Position numbers and translations under genes: made by a program. This document shows, in pieces, positions 10,540-21,735 of a DNA stretch of 64,000 nucleotides. The stretch is from Drosophila miranda (lineage: Eukaryota > Arthropoda > Insecta > Diptera > Drosophilidae), in contig NC_046677.1 of the NCBI RefSeq assembly GCF_003369915.1, positions 18,618,913 through 18,682,912 of the forward strand, written 5' to 3'. Every line of letters begins with the position of its first letter. Within the stretch, counting starts at the first letter, position 1. The notes beneath the pieces are model-generated. The model ran no database searches, had not been told where the DNA came from, and saw only the letters and a list, made by a program, of their open reading frames with translations.

Positions 10540-11553
10540 CTAGCACTCCAGGGCCAAGCCCACGCCAAACTTGTGGTTGCCATCGCTGATATTCCGGCCG
10601 TCCAGGACCGCCGAGATGGAGGCAGTGATGCCCTCACGCACCTTCTGTTCATAGCCCAGGCCCAGCTCCGCCTTGCTGTTGATCTTGGCCCGGATGAGGG
10701 CATCGCCCTCAAGACGATATATCATGCCCACCCCGACGGTCACGTCGCTGCCGCCGGCCTGCTCTGCTTCACCCTCTGCAGGCTCCGGTCCGCCACCGCC
10801 GCCGCCAGTTTTGGTCAGCTCTACAGCGGCATCGATCGGGTCATTGAGCTTGTAGAAGAGCGAGGCTAACCAGGAGTCGCCATCCTTTCTGCAAAGAGCA
10901 AGGATGGAGATTCAGACCTGGACAGCACTGAGAACCTTCTCAGTGATTCAACTTACAGCTCGCCATGGAGTGTGGCCTTATCATTGGACCAGCCCAGGGC
11001 AACCTTCCAGCTGCTGAGTGCTGTGTCTCCCAAATCAAACGTGCAGCCAAGCCCGCCTAAGAACTCCTTGTGACCCAAGACCAGGGAGCAGTTCATGATG
11101 GGACTCGAGCTGATGCCCATGTCAGTGAGGAAGTTGAAATGGTCCTCGACATAGCCCAGCTTGAACTTGCCGTCCTTGGAGCTGTAGAGAGAATTAGAGA
11201 GCGGAAAAGCCAATGTTCGAAAGCCATACGTACTCAGAACTTGGCTGGAATTTGCCCTCCAGGCCCAACATCAGGCCCTGGGCCAGCTTATCCTTCTGCA
11301 CGATCTCGCCAAAGAACCAACTATCTGTATTCCATCGTTCCGTCAGCGTCAGACCAGAGTCCTCGATCTTGTACTTGCTCTGCAGGGAGCCGGCCACCTT
11401 GCTGTGATCCTGGCTGGCGAATCCTGTGGTGAAAAACTCAATGCCCGGGCTGCTCATGCTCTTGCAGTCCAGCTGCCAGACACCCGGATGGTAGCCGCGC
11501 CTGAACAGATCCCGTGCCAGCTTTCCCAAGTCAGGATACGGTGGCGGTGCCAT
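10540..11553 (-). CDS. Porin2: Porin2, second voltage-dependent anion channel
   Basis: Exons 11553..11234, 11181..10957 and 10888..10540 join in phase 2 to give 297 aa. I chose the ATG at 11553 because MAPPPYPDLGKLARDLFRRGY aligns with the porin start; an in-frame ATG 21 bases upstream (11574) would add seven residues. The VDAC fold is supported throughout: GLTLTERWNTD in the first exon and LGLGYEQKVREGITASISAVLDG near the end. Compared with porin, exon 3 has an inserted Gly/Glu-rich loop (about GGGGGGPEPAEGEAEQAGG) before the last strands. It would form an outer mitochondrial membrane channel for anions and metabolites. It is the middle gene of the tandem cluster, with the same intron positions as porin, so it arose by tandem duplication. 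Confidence 0.92.
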
Positions 11554-11579
11554 TTTAGACGCACTGAGTAGCAATGGAT

Positions 11580-12550
11580 GAGGTTTAACGGAGTGAAAGC
11601 GTTTTCGAATTTTTACCGAACTATTCTATAAATTATTGAAAAATTTGTGATGTGCCAGATTAGGATGATTGTATGATTACGAGCTGCTATTCATCGCTCT
11701 CTATGATAAAGCAAAGTGCCCACGACAACAGGATACCAGGTGAATAGTTTATATACAGGCATAGGCGTAGTACTTGTGCGGTCTAGTGGTCCATACGCTG
11801 TAGGGGTCCTACTTCCTCTTTCTTATAGTACATTCGACCTGGTTGCAGAGGTACTTATCCCTTGCCATCCATCACGTTCACACACCTCGAATCCGTATAG
11901 TTTTCTTTCTTTTCGCTTTATTTCTTTTCAGGTAAATGCACAACAAAATGTAGATTGTTTAAGAAGTGTGTAGGGTGTGTCCTGGTTCCCCCTCTGAGGG
12001 ATAGGAGCAGGGATCTGGCAGTGACGGCCTCTCCACTGCAAATAAGTCAAGCTCCGAGCAACAGTGTTTGTTTTAACTTTAGTTTTGTTTAATAGGTAAA
12101 TGTATTTTTCTCTGTTCTTTGCCAACAACACATAAGCTAGTTTTCATGGTACATACTAAACAAAACTACATCCAGCGACGGTTGACTGACCGACTGACCG
12201 TCCGACCGTCTCGACCCTTGCTCGCTTTGTTGGTTGGCAGTGTCTCTTCTGCAGATTCTGGTGGAGCGCGGATTGTTGGAAATGGAGGCGGTGGCGGTGG
12301 CGGTGGCGCAGGTGGAGGCGGAGGAGTTCTGGCAACTGATCTAAACCGATTGCTAAATGTGAAGATTATTGTATCTTTTGTGGTGTTTTCGTAAAATATC
12401 TTTTACAGTTTTATTTGCTTATTTGTTGTTCTGCTCAGCTTGGTGTTGTTTCTGCACTTTTACTTTTACTTTTCTTTCTGTTACTGTTGTTGTTGTTGGG
12501 AGTGTGGGGATGTTAGATAACTATATTCCTCGATTGGGAAAATCGTCGAC
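11580..12550. other. Intergenic region between Porin2 and porin, including the porin 3' UTR
   Basis: About 1 kb separates the porin stop from the Porin2 start. The right part (about 12060-12550) is probably the porin 3' UTR, with GT-rich and GGTGGCGGTGGCGG tracts. The left part should hold the Porin2 promoter, but I see no clear Motif 1 or TATA box there, which would fit a tissue-restricted promoter. Confidence 0.45.
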
Positions 12551-13534
12551 CTAAGCCTCCAGCTCCAGACCAACTCCGATCTTGTGGCCGCCGTCGTTGA
12601 AGTTCTTGCCATCGACCAACGTGGACAGGGTCAAGGTGATGCCATCACGCAACTTCTGCTGATAGCCCAAGCCCACCTGGCTGGCATTGTTCACCTTGGC
12701 GCGTACGCTGGCATCGTCGCCCAATTGGTATTTGGCGCCGATGGCGAACTTGGTGTTGCTGTTGCTGCTGGCCCACGACAGCTGCACACCCACATCCAGC
12801 TTGTCCGAAGTGCGTTGGAAGATGGAGCCGCTGAACTCCTGGCCATCGTTCCTGGAAACAGAAGCAAAGTAGGTCGATTATATAACCAGTCGTGCGCCAG
12901 TGGGTGTGACCGTTTACTTACACAGATGTGTGCAAGACAAAGTCCTTGGTGGTGTAGCCAAGGGCAAAGTTGTTGGTGGTCAACTTGGTCTGTTGCGTAT
13001 CAAATGCGGCCTGGTAGCCGGCCAACCATCCGTTGTAGCCCAGCACGGCAGAGGCGTTGATCAAGGGACCCTTCAGATCAATGTTGACGTCCGAATCGGC
13101 TTTCACGTATTCATGGCCGAAGCCAACCTTGAACTTGCCGTTCTTGTTTCTGTTCGGAAAGATAGTGTCAATAATCCGGCTCTGGGGGTCATCTAGAACA
13201 CGTGCGTCGCATACCCAGACTGGGGAGCAAAGTTTCCCTCCAGCGAGAGCTTCAGACCCTCGAGCAGCTGGTCCTGGACAGCCACCTCGGTGAACAGGGT
13301 GTTGTCTGTGTTCCACTTCTCCGTGAGAGTGAGGCCATAGTCCTTCACCTTGTACTTGGTCTCCAGGGAGCCGAAGACCTTGCCCGACTCCTGGTTGGAG
13401 TGGCCAGCTGTGTTGAATTCAATGCCCGAGGGCGTCTTGGTCTTCAGGTCCAATTTCCACAGGCCAAAGTTGTAGCCTTTGCTGAAGATGTCGCGAGCCT
13501 GCTTGCCCAAATCGCTGTATGATGGAGGAGCCAT
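12551..13534 (-). CDS. porin: Porin, the main mitochondrial voltage-dependent anion channel (VDAC)
   Basis: Exons 13534..13215, 13149..12922 and 12851..12551 join in phase 2 to give exactly 282 aa, the length of melanogaster porin. It starts [17 protein letters not shown] and ends in [15 protein letters not shown] hallmarks are the N-terminal helix, the [12 protein letters not shown] strand and the C-terminal [22 protein letters not shown] strand pair. It forms the major pore of the mitochondrial outer membrane for ATP, ADP and small anions. The start codon directly follows a CCACTTCAG acceptor, so the upstream exon is non-coding; the promoter motifs lie about 3.2 kb upstream (16734-16826). 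It is the first and most conserved gene of the three-gene cluster. Confidence 0.97.
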
Positions 13535-16500
13535 CTGAAGTGGTTTCAAAGAGAACTCGAATTAGCTTGTGAAAGATCGATAAAAGGGCCTGGGTCATTT
13601 ATTGCAAATTATTTCACTTTCCCGCACAATTATTGCTCGGAAAGCTAGATAAGCTACCGTGTTCATGGAAACGGGACGGAGCGGGCCGTTCTAATCTTAT
13701 CAGCTACATGATGAAAATTACTTTTTGTGGAATTAAATCCTTCTACATGTATAGCCGGCTGCGATTGGAAAGTGAAAAGCTGAATTCGGAATGCCCAGAG
13801 GCAGCGCACAGACAAGTGAAAAGATTTCTAGACATTTCCCCGTTGTACTTGGCTAAATGTCAATTTGGTGCAGCGATAATAAACAAAAACGAGGGGGATC
13901 GTTGTGAGTTGCTGCGGACACCGCAACTCTACATTTATACCCGATACTTAGTCAGTACGGCTCTCATCCGGCAGACGCCGCTAATATTAAACGACACGAC
14001 AAAGAGTGCGTGCGAGAGAGACAGAAAATCAGTCTGAGCGTGACGTCGGGCGCTGCGTAGCCACTGCAAATTGATTTGTTCCTTTTGGCTATAAAAATGA
14101 TCTGATCTGATCCAGATTCAGCAATCTGATCATTATCTATGATTCTGCGTTTTTAGTTTTCTCGTATCCTCAATATTGTGGATGCAACAGATTTTCGTCC
14201 TTTGTGGGGGCGGAAGGGGGTGGGGCGAAATTTTGAGATATACGTTTTATAGTGAGATCTAACAGGAGTACGGATACTAAATTTGGTTACTGTAGCGTTA
14301 ATAGTCTCTGAGATTTGTAAATGCCCCAGATTTTCGTCCTTTGCGGGGGTGGAAGGCGGTGTGGCGAAATTTTGACACAAAATGGTCAAGGTCCGATATC
14401 ACAGGAGTGTGGATACCAAATTTGGTTGCTCTAGCTCTTATGGGTTCTGAGATCCTTGAACTCATATTTTGCAATTGGCAAAACCGACCATGAAACCTGT
14501 GTGTTAGAGAGAGACAGAGCGAGAAAGAATGAAATTGTTTTCTTGATTCTGGCTATAATAATTATACGATCTGGTTTAGATTTTGCACTCTAGAAGATAT
14601 AGTCATCCTCTACGATTCTGCGTTTTATTGTATCTTTAAAAATGTGGAAGCCACAGATTTTCGTCCTTTGTGGGGGCGGAAGTGGGCGGGGCGAAGTTTT
14701 TAAATATTTTTGTAGCAGTGACATATCACAGAAGTCTGGATCCAAAACATCGTTGCTCTAGCTCTTATAGTCTTTGAGCACTTGGCGCTGAAGGGGACGG
14801 ACAGACGGACGGACGGACAGACGGACGGACGTACAGCCGGACGGACGGACGGACAGACAGACAGGGCTCAATCGACTCGGCTATTGATGCTGATCAAGAA
14901 TATATATACTTTATAGGGTCGGAAACGATTTCTTCTGGACGTTACACACATCCACTTTTACCACAAATCTAATATACCCCAATACTCATTTTGAGTATCG
15001 GGTATAAAAAGTTTGATTTCAATTTAGATTCGTTTTCAAGGCAGCATTCTGCCATGGCATGGCTGCCAGAGATCTGGCGAAGAAAAGCCGCAGCGGCATG
15101 TGCTGATGTATAAGTGGAGAGGTCAACGCACGTCTGCTGTAGAGTGCCGCAAAAATGTAAGAGAGAGCCAGCGAGACTTGGGTCTCGTCTGATCGCTGTG
15201 ACGCACACAGTAACAAAGCTAAGCGAAGTGATTTGTGGAAATTTCACCACACAAAACTGGTCTAATTATGAGGAATCGAGAAGCTTCGTTCGTGTCTTCC
15301 ACCTAACATAAATTGTATCATGAAAGCGACGGTTAAATACCCAATGGATATGGCGAGAGGGGAGATGTAGTAACTGGAACTACAGTTGGACTCCCATATG
15401 CGGTCTGCTCTACCCCATGCCCCTGCCTTTTTGGCACCGATTGCTGGTCAGCCAGCAGAGCAGCTCTGCAGCAGCCGAGCGATCATTGACACAGAAGCTA
15501 ATTGCACAATTGCAGTCTCTGCTTTGGTCTCTCCTTCGTTTCTATTTCCGTGTGACGTCAAGAATGCGAAACAAGCAAACAGTTCACAGTCATGGTGCGA
15601 ATATTGGGCACGGCTTTCGGAGAGCGGACCGGACCTGCTACTGGGACCTGCGAGCAATCGAGAACGTGAATTATGAAAAGCACAGCGACGGCGAGTTTTT
15701 ATGGCCCAAAGCCAAACGGGAAATGACCAGCAACGAAAGAGCAGACGCGCCCTCTCGAAAATGGGACAGATATGGAAATGCTAACTGATCTATTCAGGTG
15801 CCGTGTGATGTAACAATGGAAACAAAAATCAAAAAAAGGAAAGAAGAAAGAGGTCCCGGGACAGCAGCATCTCAAATGTGACCTTGATTCAAGGGTTAGA
15901 CCTTCGAATAACTTATACACGCGGGGGTAAGCGGAGAGAGGGCTCTTACATTTCTTTATTGCATAACCAGAAAACAATTAATTTTCTTACAATCACACAG
16001 AATTTCGCTCGAAAAGGTGTCACGGAAAACTATTGATTTTTTAGTGACGTCACTTTTAGACCAGAACCTGGACTAAAACTGCCGCATCACACGCCCCCTC
16101 CACCTCACATGACAGCCTGCCCACACACACAAGCAAATGGAAAAAACGATAAGGAAAATGAAGAATATGTATGTTGATAAAGACGAGCGAAGAGCGATGT
16201 GACATTGCGATAAAGAACAAAATTGATCAAAACAATTTAAACGAGACGAGAGCACTCATTCATTGGTGGCGAACATGTTACGTAACTACATTTTCCCAGC
16301 ACTCTTTTTGCCGGCTGCTGCCAATGAACTCTTCGTGCGTCTGAGCCCGTTTGCGTGTGTGTGGGCCGGCGTCAATTTAGTTTGGCCCATGAGCTTTTAT
16401 CAGCTAGCTATACTTCGATGCATTTTTCATTAGCTGATAAATACTTTTTCACTCATAGAGCTAGCCATGCAAATACAACTACAACTACAACCCTTTGCGG

Positions 16501-16733
16501 CTAATGCGCGTGTGTACTTGCAAATTTTTTTCCTTTCGAGGTTATGAAATCACTTTCACTGGCGATCTGCACTTGGCTGTTTGTGGAATTTCCTACTGGT
16601 TGGCATTGTACTTTAAAGCGTCTTAAGCTAGTTGTACTTACTTTGGATAAGTTTTAGTTTAGATGGTAATTTTAGAGGAACAGAAACACGACGAGACTTT
16701 TAAACGACGACCACAAAATTTAATTCTGCGAAC
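13535..16733 (-). other. Probable 5' UTR intron of porin
   Basis: The porin ATG sits immediately after a splice acceptor. A GTAAGT donor on the minus strand at about 16638-16643 follows a short possible leader (about 16644-16720) just downstream of two Motif 1 sites. The intron would then be about 3.1 kb and would contain DINE-1 copy 2. The sequence 15009-16640 holds no ORF with recognisable features. Confidence 0.55.
13888..15008 (+). mobile_element. DINE-1/INE-1-like element, copy 2 (plus orientation)
   Basis: It starts at ACGAGGGGGATCGTTGTGAG and ends with GAGTATCGGGTATAAAAA. It contains three internal modules, each around ATTTTCGTCCTTTG, then the GACGGACAG microsatellite near 14796-14862 and the conserved CTCGGCTATTGATGCTGATC block. 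It lies in the presumed 5' UTR intron of porin. The ORF-like stretches in it are shadows of the internal modules. Confidence 0.78.
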
Positions 16734-16830
16734 AGTGTGACCAGCGGATTTATGAATAGACCAGTGTGACCGCAGATTTATCGTTAAAATATACAAAAAT
16801 ATACCGTCTCATTTTAAAAATATACTGACG
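16734..16830 (-). promoter_or_regulatory. Probable porin promoter: two Motif 1 sites and Motif 6 sites
   Basis: On the minus strand two GGTCACACT sites (16734-16743 and 16763-16772) lie downstream of several GTATATTTT Motif 6-like sites (16788-16826). This order and strand fit a minus-strand housekeeping gene, and porin is the next gene. Transcription start near 16720 is inferred. Confidence 0.65.
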
Positions 16831-17327
16831 AATTCAAGTTCTATTTTACATATTCCTCTTTTTTGATCTTCCGTCGAATATTACTTGCTAGCTAAGACCC
16901 GGGGATCTGAACCCTTAATTTTATCCGATTATTAAATCAATTTCCTACAAGACTGGTTAAATTTAAGTTGTCATCTATATTGCATTGCTTATAAAATAAG
17001 GTTTAAGCAAAAACGGTCGACAACAATTTCCACTAAATTCATTTCATGACATGGTAACTACACATTAACTACACATTTGGTACATATTAAGTAAATTTTT
17101 TTGTAAATACTAAAAGCGACACCTGAAGAGGAAATGTGTACGTTTCAACCATTTTTGTCCCGTTTTTTTCATATAAGCCCCATGGAAGCGTCGGTGTGAA
17201 AAACCTACGTTTTTGAACGTACATGTTTGAAAAAATTGAGAAGCAAACGTAGTAGATTTTTCTCTAGAGGTAAAAGTCAGCTGTTCGACACATCGATAGT
17301 TAAGAAATTCGATGTTCTCGATTTTAA
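16831..17327. other. Short intergenic stretch without a gene
   Basis: AT-rich, with a DRE-like CATCGATAG at about 17291. I see nothing else that is convincing. Confidence 0.35.
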
Positions 17328-18427
17328 ACGAGGGGGAACGTTGTGAATTGCTGCGGACACCGCAACTCTACAGTTATACCCGATACTAAGTCAGTATGGC
17401 TCTCCTCCGGCAGTCGCCGCTAATATTAAACGACACGACAAAGAGTGCGTGCGAGAGAGACAGAAAATCAGTCTGAGCGTGATGTCGGGCGCTGCGTAGC
17501 CACTGCAAATTTATTTGTTCCTATTGGCTATAAAAATGATCTGATCTGATCCAGATTTAGCAATCTGATAGATATGGTCATTATCTATGATTCTGCGTTT
17601 TTAGTTTTCTCGAATCTGAAATATTGTGGATGCAACAGATTTTCGTCCTTTGTGGGGGCGGAAGGGAGTGGGGCGAAATTCTGAGATATACGTTTTATAG
17701 TGAGATCTAACAGAAGTGCGGATACCAAATTTGGTTACTCTAGCCTTAATAGTCTCTGAGATTTGTGGATGCCCCAGATTTTCGTCCTTTGCGGGGGCGG
17801 AAGGGGGTGTGGCGAAATTTGGACACGAAACGGTCAAGGTCCGATATCACAGGAGTGTGGATACCAAATTTGGTTGCTCTGGCTCTTATAGGTTCTGAGA
17901 TCCTTGAACTCATATTTTGCAATTGGCAAAACCGACCATGAAACCTGTGTGTTAGAGAGAGACAGAGCGAGAAAGAATGAAATTGTTTTCTTGATTCTGG
18001 CTATAATAATTATACGATCTGGTTGAGATCTTACATTCTAAAACATATAGTCATCCTCTACGATTCTGCGTTTTTGGTTTTATCGTATCTTTTAAAATGT
18101 GGATGCCACAGATTTTCGTCCTTTGTGGGAGCGGAAGTGGGCGGGGCGAAGTTTTTAAATATTTTTGTAGCAGTGACATATCACAGAAGTCTGGATCCAA
18201 AACATCGTTACTCTAGCTCTTATAGTCTTTGAGCACTTGGCGCTGAAGGGGACGGACGGACGGACAGACGGGCAGACAGACATGGCTCAATCGACTCGGC
18301 TATTGATGCTGATCAAGAATATATATACTTTATGGGGTCGGAAACGATTCCTTCTGGACGTTACACACATCCACTTTTACCACAAATCTAATATACCCCA
18401 ATACTCATTTTAAGTATCGGGTATAAA
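17328..18427 (+). mobile_element. DINE-1/INE-1-like element, copy 3 (plus orientation)
   Basis: It starts AACGAGGGGGAACGTTGTGA and ends GTATCGGGTATAAAA, with the same three internal modules, a shorter GACGGACGGACAG tract at about 18250-18275 and the CTCGGCTATTGATGCTGATC block. It is clearly closely related to copy 2. It lies upstream of the SmydA gene and upstream of the porin promoter. Confidence 0.78.
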
Positions 18428-19111
18428 AACGATTGATAGTAACGGTTTTTTTTTTTTCAAAATTGTACTTCCATATAAAATATATGTGTAATTGCATATA
18501 TTGGCTTAGTTGATAGAATCAACCCGATCTGTTTTCCCCATATTAGCAATATTGGTATTTAAAAAATCAAAAAGTTTTTGCCGGGCGGAACTGAATTGAT
18601 TGGCGGCTCCGAAGGCACAGTGACAAATTTTTCTTGAGCCGCAAAACAATTTTCCAATGCTTTGAGTCCATGGTCTGCGTTAGATGGGGATCAAAACCCT
18701 TGTTATTTCAACCTGCGTTGGGTGCCTGTTTCGAGCATCCTCCTTATCTAGTGTTCCCATAAAACCCGCATCAGTAAAACTGATTGATCAGTTGAAAGGA
18801 TTGATATTGGATAAACTGGCTGTCGCCTGGTGGTGCTAATAGCCATCCCTATCATGAGCCGTTCCAAAACAGCAGGGCTCAATTAACGGGCTTTCAAATG
18901 GCTCAGAATATGGTTCAATGAATTATTAATCAATACTTTAATTTATCAATCAATCAATCAGCCCAATTCGTCAATATGCGAGTTCTGGCAAAGGCGATCA
19001 TTTATTCTTCAGAGAGTACTCTATTTTTAGACATCTTTCTTCCAAGCAATTGAGTTGCATTTATCGATCGTGACGGAACAATGCTCATTCGAATTCGAGT
19101 GCAGTGAAAAT
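18428..19111. other. Upstream region of the SmydA-type gene
   Basis: No coding region. It begins with a poly-T run after the DINE-1 end and includes CAAT repeats near 18945-18960. It should contain the promoter of the first SmydA exon, but I see no recognised core element. Confidence 0.35.
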
Positions 19112-19470
19112 ATGTTGAAGGCGCGGCTGGAACACGACACAGTCTTTGGCCGTTGCCTGGCCGTCGCGGAGCCAGTCCAGCGCGGGGATTTACTTGTGGA
19201 GGAGCTACCCTTCGCCTTCGGCCCCAAAAGGGACAGCGGAATCGTCTGCCTGGGGTGCCACCAGTACCTACAGTTCGGCGAAGATGGCGACTCCCTGGAC
19301 CGCTGTGAGCTTTGCGACTGGCCGCTGTGTGGAGTGTGTGCTGGCGGCGATGATGACGGCATCCATCATCGGAGCGAATGCGTCGTATTCTCTGCTGCTC
19401 GCGTCACATTCGCCGGCAATGTGAGCGAGGATGGCGTCTGTACGCAGCTGGATTGCATAACACCTTTGAG
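19112..19470 (+). CDS. SmydA alternative first exon 1a (MYND finger copy A)
   Basis: ATG at 19112 (MLKARLEHDTVFGRCLAV) opens the frame; upstream codons lack an ATG. The MYND finger runs from about residue 46 to 90 with CLGC, CELC, CGVC and HHRSEC. The exon ends CITPLR, with the Arg codon split at TTGAG/GTTAGT. It is alignable along its whole length with exon 1b, including VEELPFAFGPK and LDCITPLR. Confidence 0.75.
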
Positions 19471-21735
19471 GTTAGTTTGTGGATGATCCAGGGGGTGCCT
19501 GAGATCAGGGTGGAAGGCAGCCAGACAGGGAGGCGTATGAAAATATTATTTTTGGCAACCGCAAAGCATTTCGTCTAAATTAAACGTGAGCCGGCTAAAA
19601 GCGAAACCCCAGCAGCAACGGGCGCTGACGACGTCAAAGACGGCAGCGCAGTCTGTTGGCGAAGATCAGAAGGCAACGATACAGTTCACGGCACAGTGCT
19701 CCAAGTCCAATGTAAAAAGCGTCATACGTGGGATCTGACATGTGGCCCATGAACTTGCCACTTCAAGAAGAATGCCTGACTACATTGTATATGCATCTAG
19801 ATGTTTATTTCGGTACTTGAACCCACCAATATCTGACAGATTCTTCGAATCGGTTCGACGTTATGGAAGACTTCCCATCGCATGCTCGCTCCACTGTTCC
19901 TGTGAAATATTAATGTTTCTGCTTGGGCAGGCTAAGAGATTTGGCTTTCTTGATGGCAGATGGCGTAGATGGCTGACTTTGCAGGTACGAGTCAGTCAGA
20001 AATATGACGTCGCCGACATCGCGCCCAGTAAATCGCACATCAGTGCAGTGGAGTGCGGTCTGTGGGCGCTACCTGGTGGCCCAGGAGTCGACGACGGCCC
20101 GCACTCTTCTCATAGAGGAACTACCGTTTGCCATAGGGCCCAAGTGCAATGGACCGGTGATATGCCTCGGCTGCTGCCGACCCGCATCCGATGTGGAGGA
20201 GCTCTGTGTCCTATGCGGCTGGCCGCTGTGCGAGGAGTGCTCCGAGAACGAGGAAAACCCGCATGTCCAGCTGGAGTGTCGCGAGTTCCAAATTTCCGGG
20301 GCTCGATTCTACAGACTTCCCTCGGGCAGTAGCTACTGCCCACAACTGGACTGTATTTTGCCGCTAAGGTGAAAGTGAAACTCGACGAGGGAACAAAAAT
20401 AGACCTCGATCTTTCGCATAACCTCTTGATCTCCGTCAATTGCAGAGTGTTGCTAGCCAAGGAGGCGAATCCCAAGCGCTGGGAGGTCGAGGTCGCGCCT
20501 ATGGAGCACCACGAGTCGGAGCGTCGCCTTAACGAGGACGTTTGGCATGCAGACCTCGTGAATATAGCCCAGTATCTGCGCGGTCCCTGCAAGCTGGCCT
20601 CGCGGTTCAGCGAGGAGCTCATCATGCAGGTGGTCGGAGTGCTGGAAGTGAACGCGTTTGAGGCGAGAACCGCGAGGGGATATCCTCTGAGATGCCTCTA
20701 TCCCTACACGGGTATTCTGGCCCACAGCTGTGTGCCCAACACTGCCAGGAGTATCTATCCCAGCGAGGGTTTCAAGTGAATATGACAATCGCAACAAAAC
20801 TCTTCACACTCTTTCTGACTGTGCCCCGCCAATAGGATCCGCTTGCGTGCCATGGTAGACCTGGACGATGGACAGCCGTTGCACCACAGTTACACCTACA
20901 CCCTGGACGGCACTGCCCAGAGACAGACGCATCTTCGAGAGGGAAAATTCTTTACCTGTAACTGCGAGCGCTGCCTGGATCCCACAGAACTACAGACTCA
21001 CTTCTCCAGCCTAAAATGTGGCCAGTGCGCGGAGGGCTTCCTAGCGCCCAAGCAGCCCACAGGTGAGCGTTTGATTGACGATCCCACGTTTTTGAGAGAG
21101 GCTTCCACTCATTTCCCTTTCCGTTTAATATCACAGAAGTCGACACTAGTTGGAACTGCTGTAGCTGCGGCGCCAGCACCAGCAACGTGGATGTGGAGAC
21201 AACAATCAAGTCGATCCAGTCAGAGGTCAGTGGTGTGCAAGCTCTTGAAATGGGCCCGCATCGGCTGGAGGAGGCTGAACGACTCCTGCGAAAGTACCAA
21301 TCTCTGCTCCATCCGCTTCACTTCATTGCCACTGGACTGAGGCAGCTGCTCATCGAGATGTACGGCCGGGTGCAGCGCTATGAGATGGTTCAGTTGCCAG
21401 ACGATTTGCTGGAGCGCAAGGCGGAACTTTGTCGTCAGGTGCTCAGCGTTCTCAATAAATTTGAGCCAGGCCTGAGTCGCTCCCGGGCCATGAATCTGTA
21501 CGAGTTGCATGTTCCGCTGGTCCTACTGGCAAAGAGTGGGTTCATAGCCAGCAAACTGAATGGCGGTGAACTGCGGGCCCGTCTCGTCGACGCCATAGAC
21601 CTGCTCAAGGAGTGCGTGGAAATCCTGCAGTACGAGGACAAGTGCTCACAAGAGGGAGTCCTGTGCGAAGTGGCCAAACAGGCACTGAGGCAGCTCACAC
21701 TGAGTGTCGAGGGATTGGGCAGTGAACTCGACTGA
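19112..21735 (+). CDS. SmydA-type SET and MYND domain protein with two alternative first exons
   Basis: Common exons 20446..20775, 20836..21062 and 21137..21735 join either exon 1a (19112..19470) or exon 1b (20004..20368). Both end in AG before a GT in the same phase, so both give complete proteins (504 or 506 aa). Each first exon encodes the start of SET plus a Cys/His MYND finger. Common exons carry the core motif LAHSCVPNT (SMYD family N/A-HSCxPN), a DDGQPLHHSY stretch and a post-SET CNCERCLDP cluster, then an alpha-helical C-terminal half. Family knowledge: SMYD proteins bind partners through MYND and some methylate lysines; arthropod SmydA members are often diverged, so enzyme activity is uncertain. 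The layout resembles melanogaster msta, which also has A and B N-termini. AATAAA polyadenylation signals lie at about 21890 and 21900. Confidence 0.88.
19471..20003 (+). promoter_or_regulatory. Region between the alternative SmydA first exons; probable internal promoter
   Basis: If exon 1b is a true alternative first exon, its promoter and 5' UTR must lie here or be reached by splicing from upstream. I see no family-like coding sequence and no clear core motif. The alternative is that exon 1a belongs to a partly lost tandem gene. Confidence 0.35.
20004..20368 (+). CDS. SmydA alternative first exon 1b (MYND finger copy B)
   Basis: ATG at 20004. SET similarity starts at VQWSAVCGRYLVAQE and the MYND finger runs from about residue 54 to 92 with CLGC, CVLC, CEEC and HVQLEC. 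It ends in LDCILPLR with the Arg codon split at CTAAG/GTGAAA. It lies only 77 bases from the common exon 20446. Confidence 0.8.

Noticed and set aside
14153-14389. Short minus-strand frame, also seen at 17601-17837
   Set aside because: Both lie in the internal modules of DINE-1 copies and repeat the module structure; no family, no start context.
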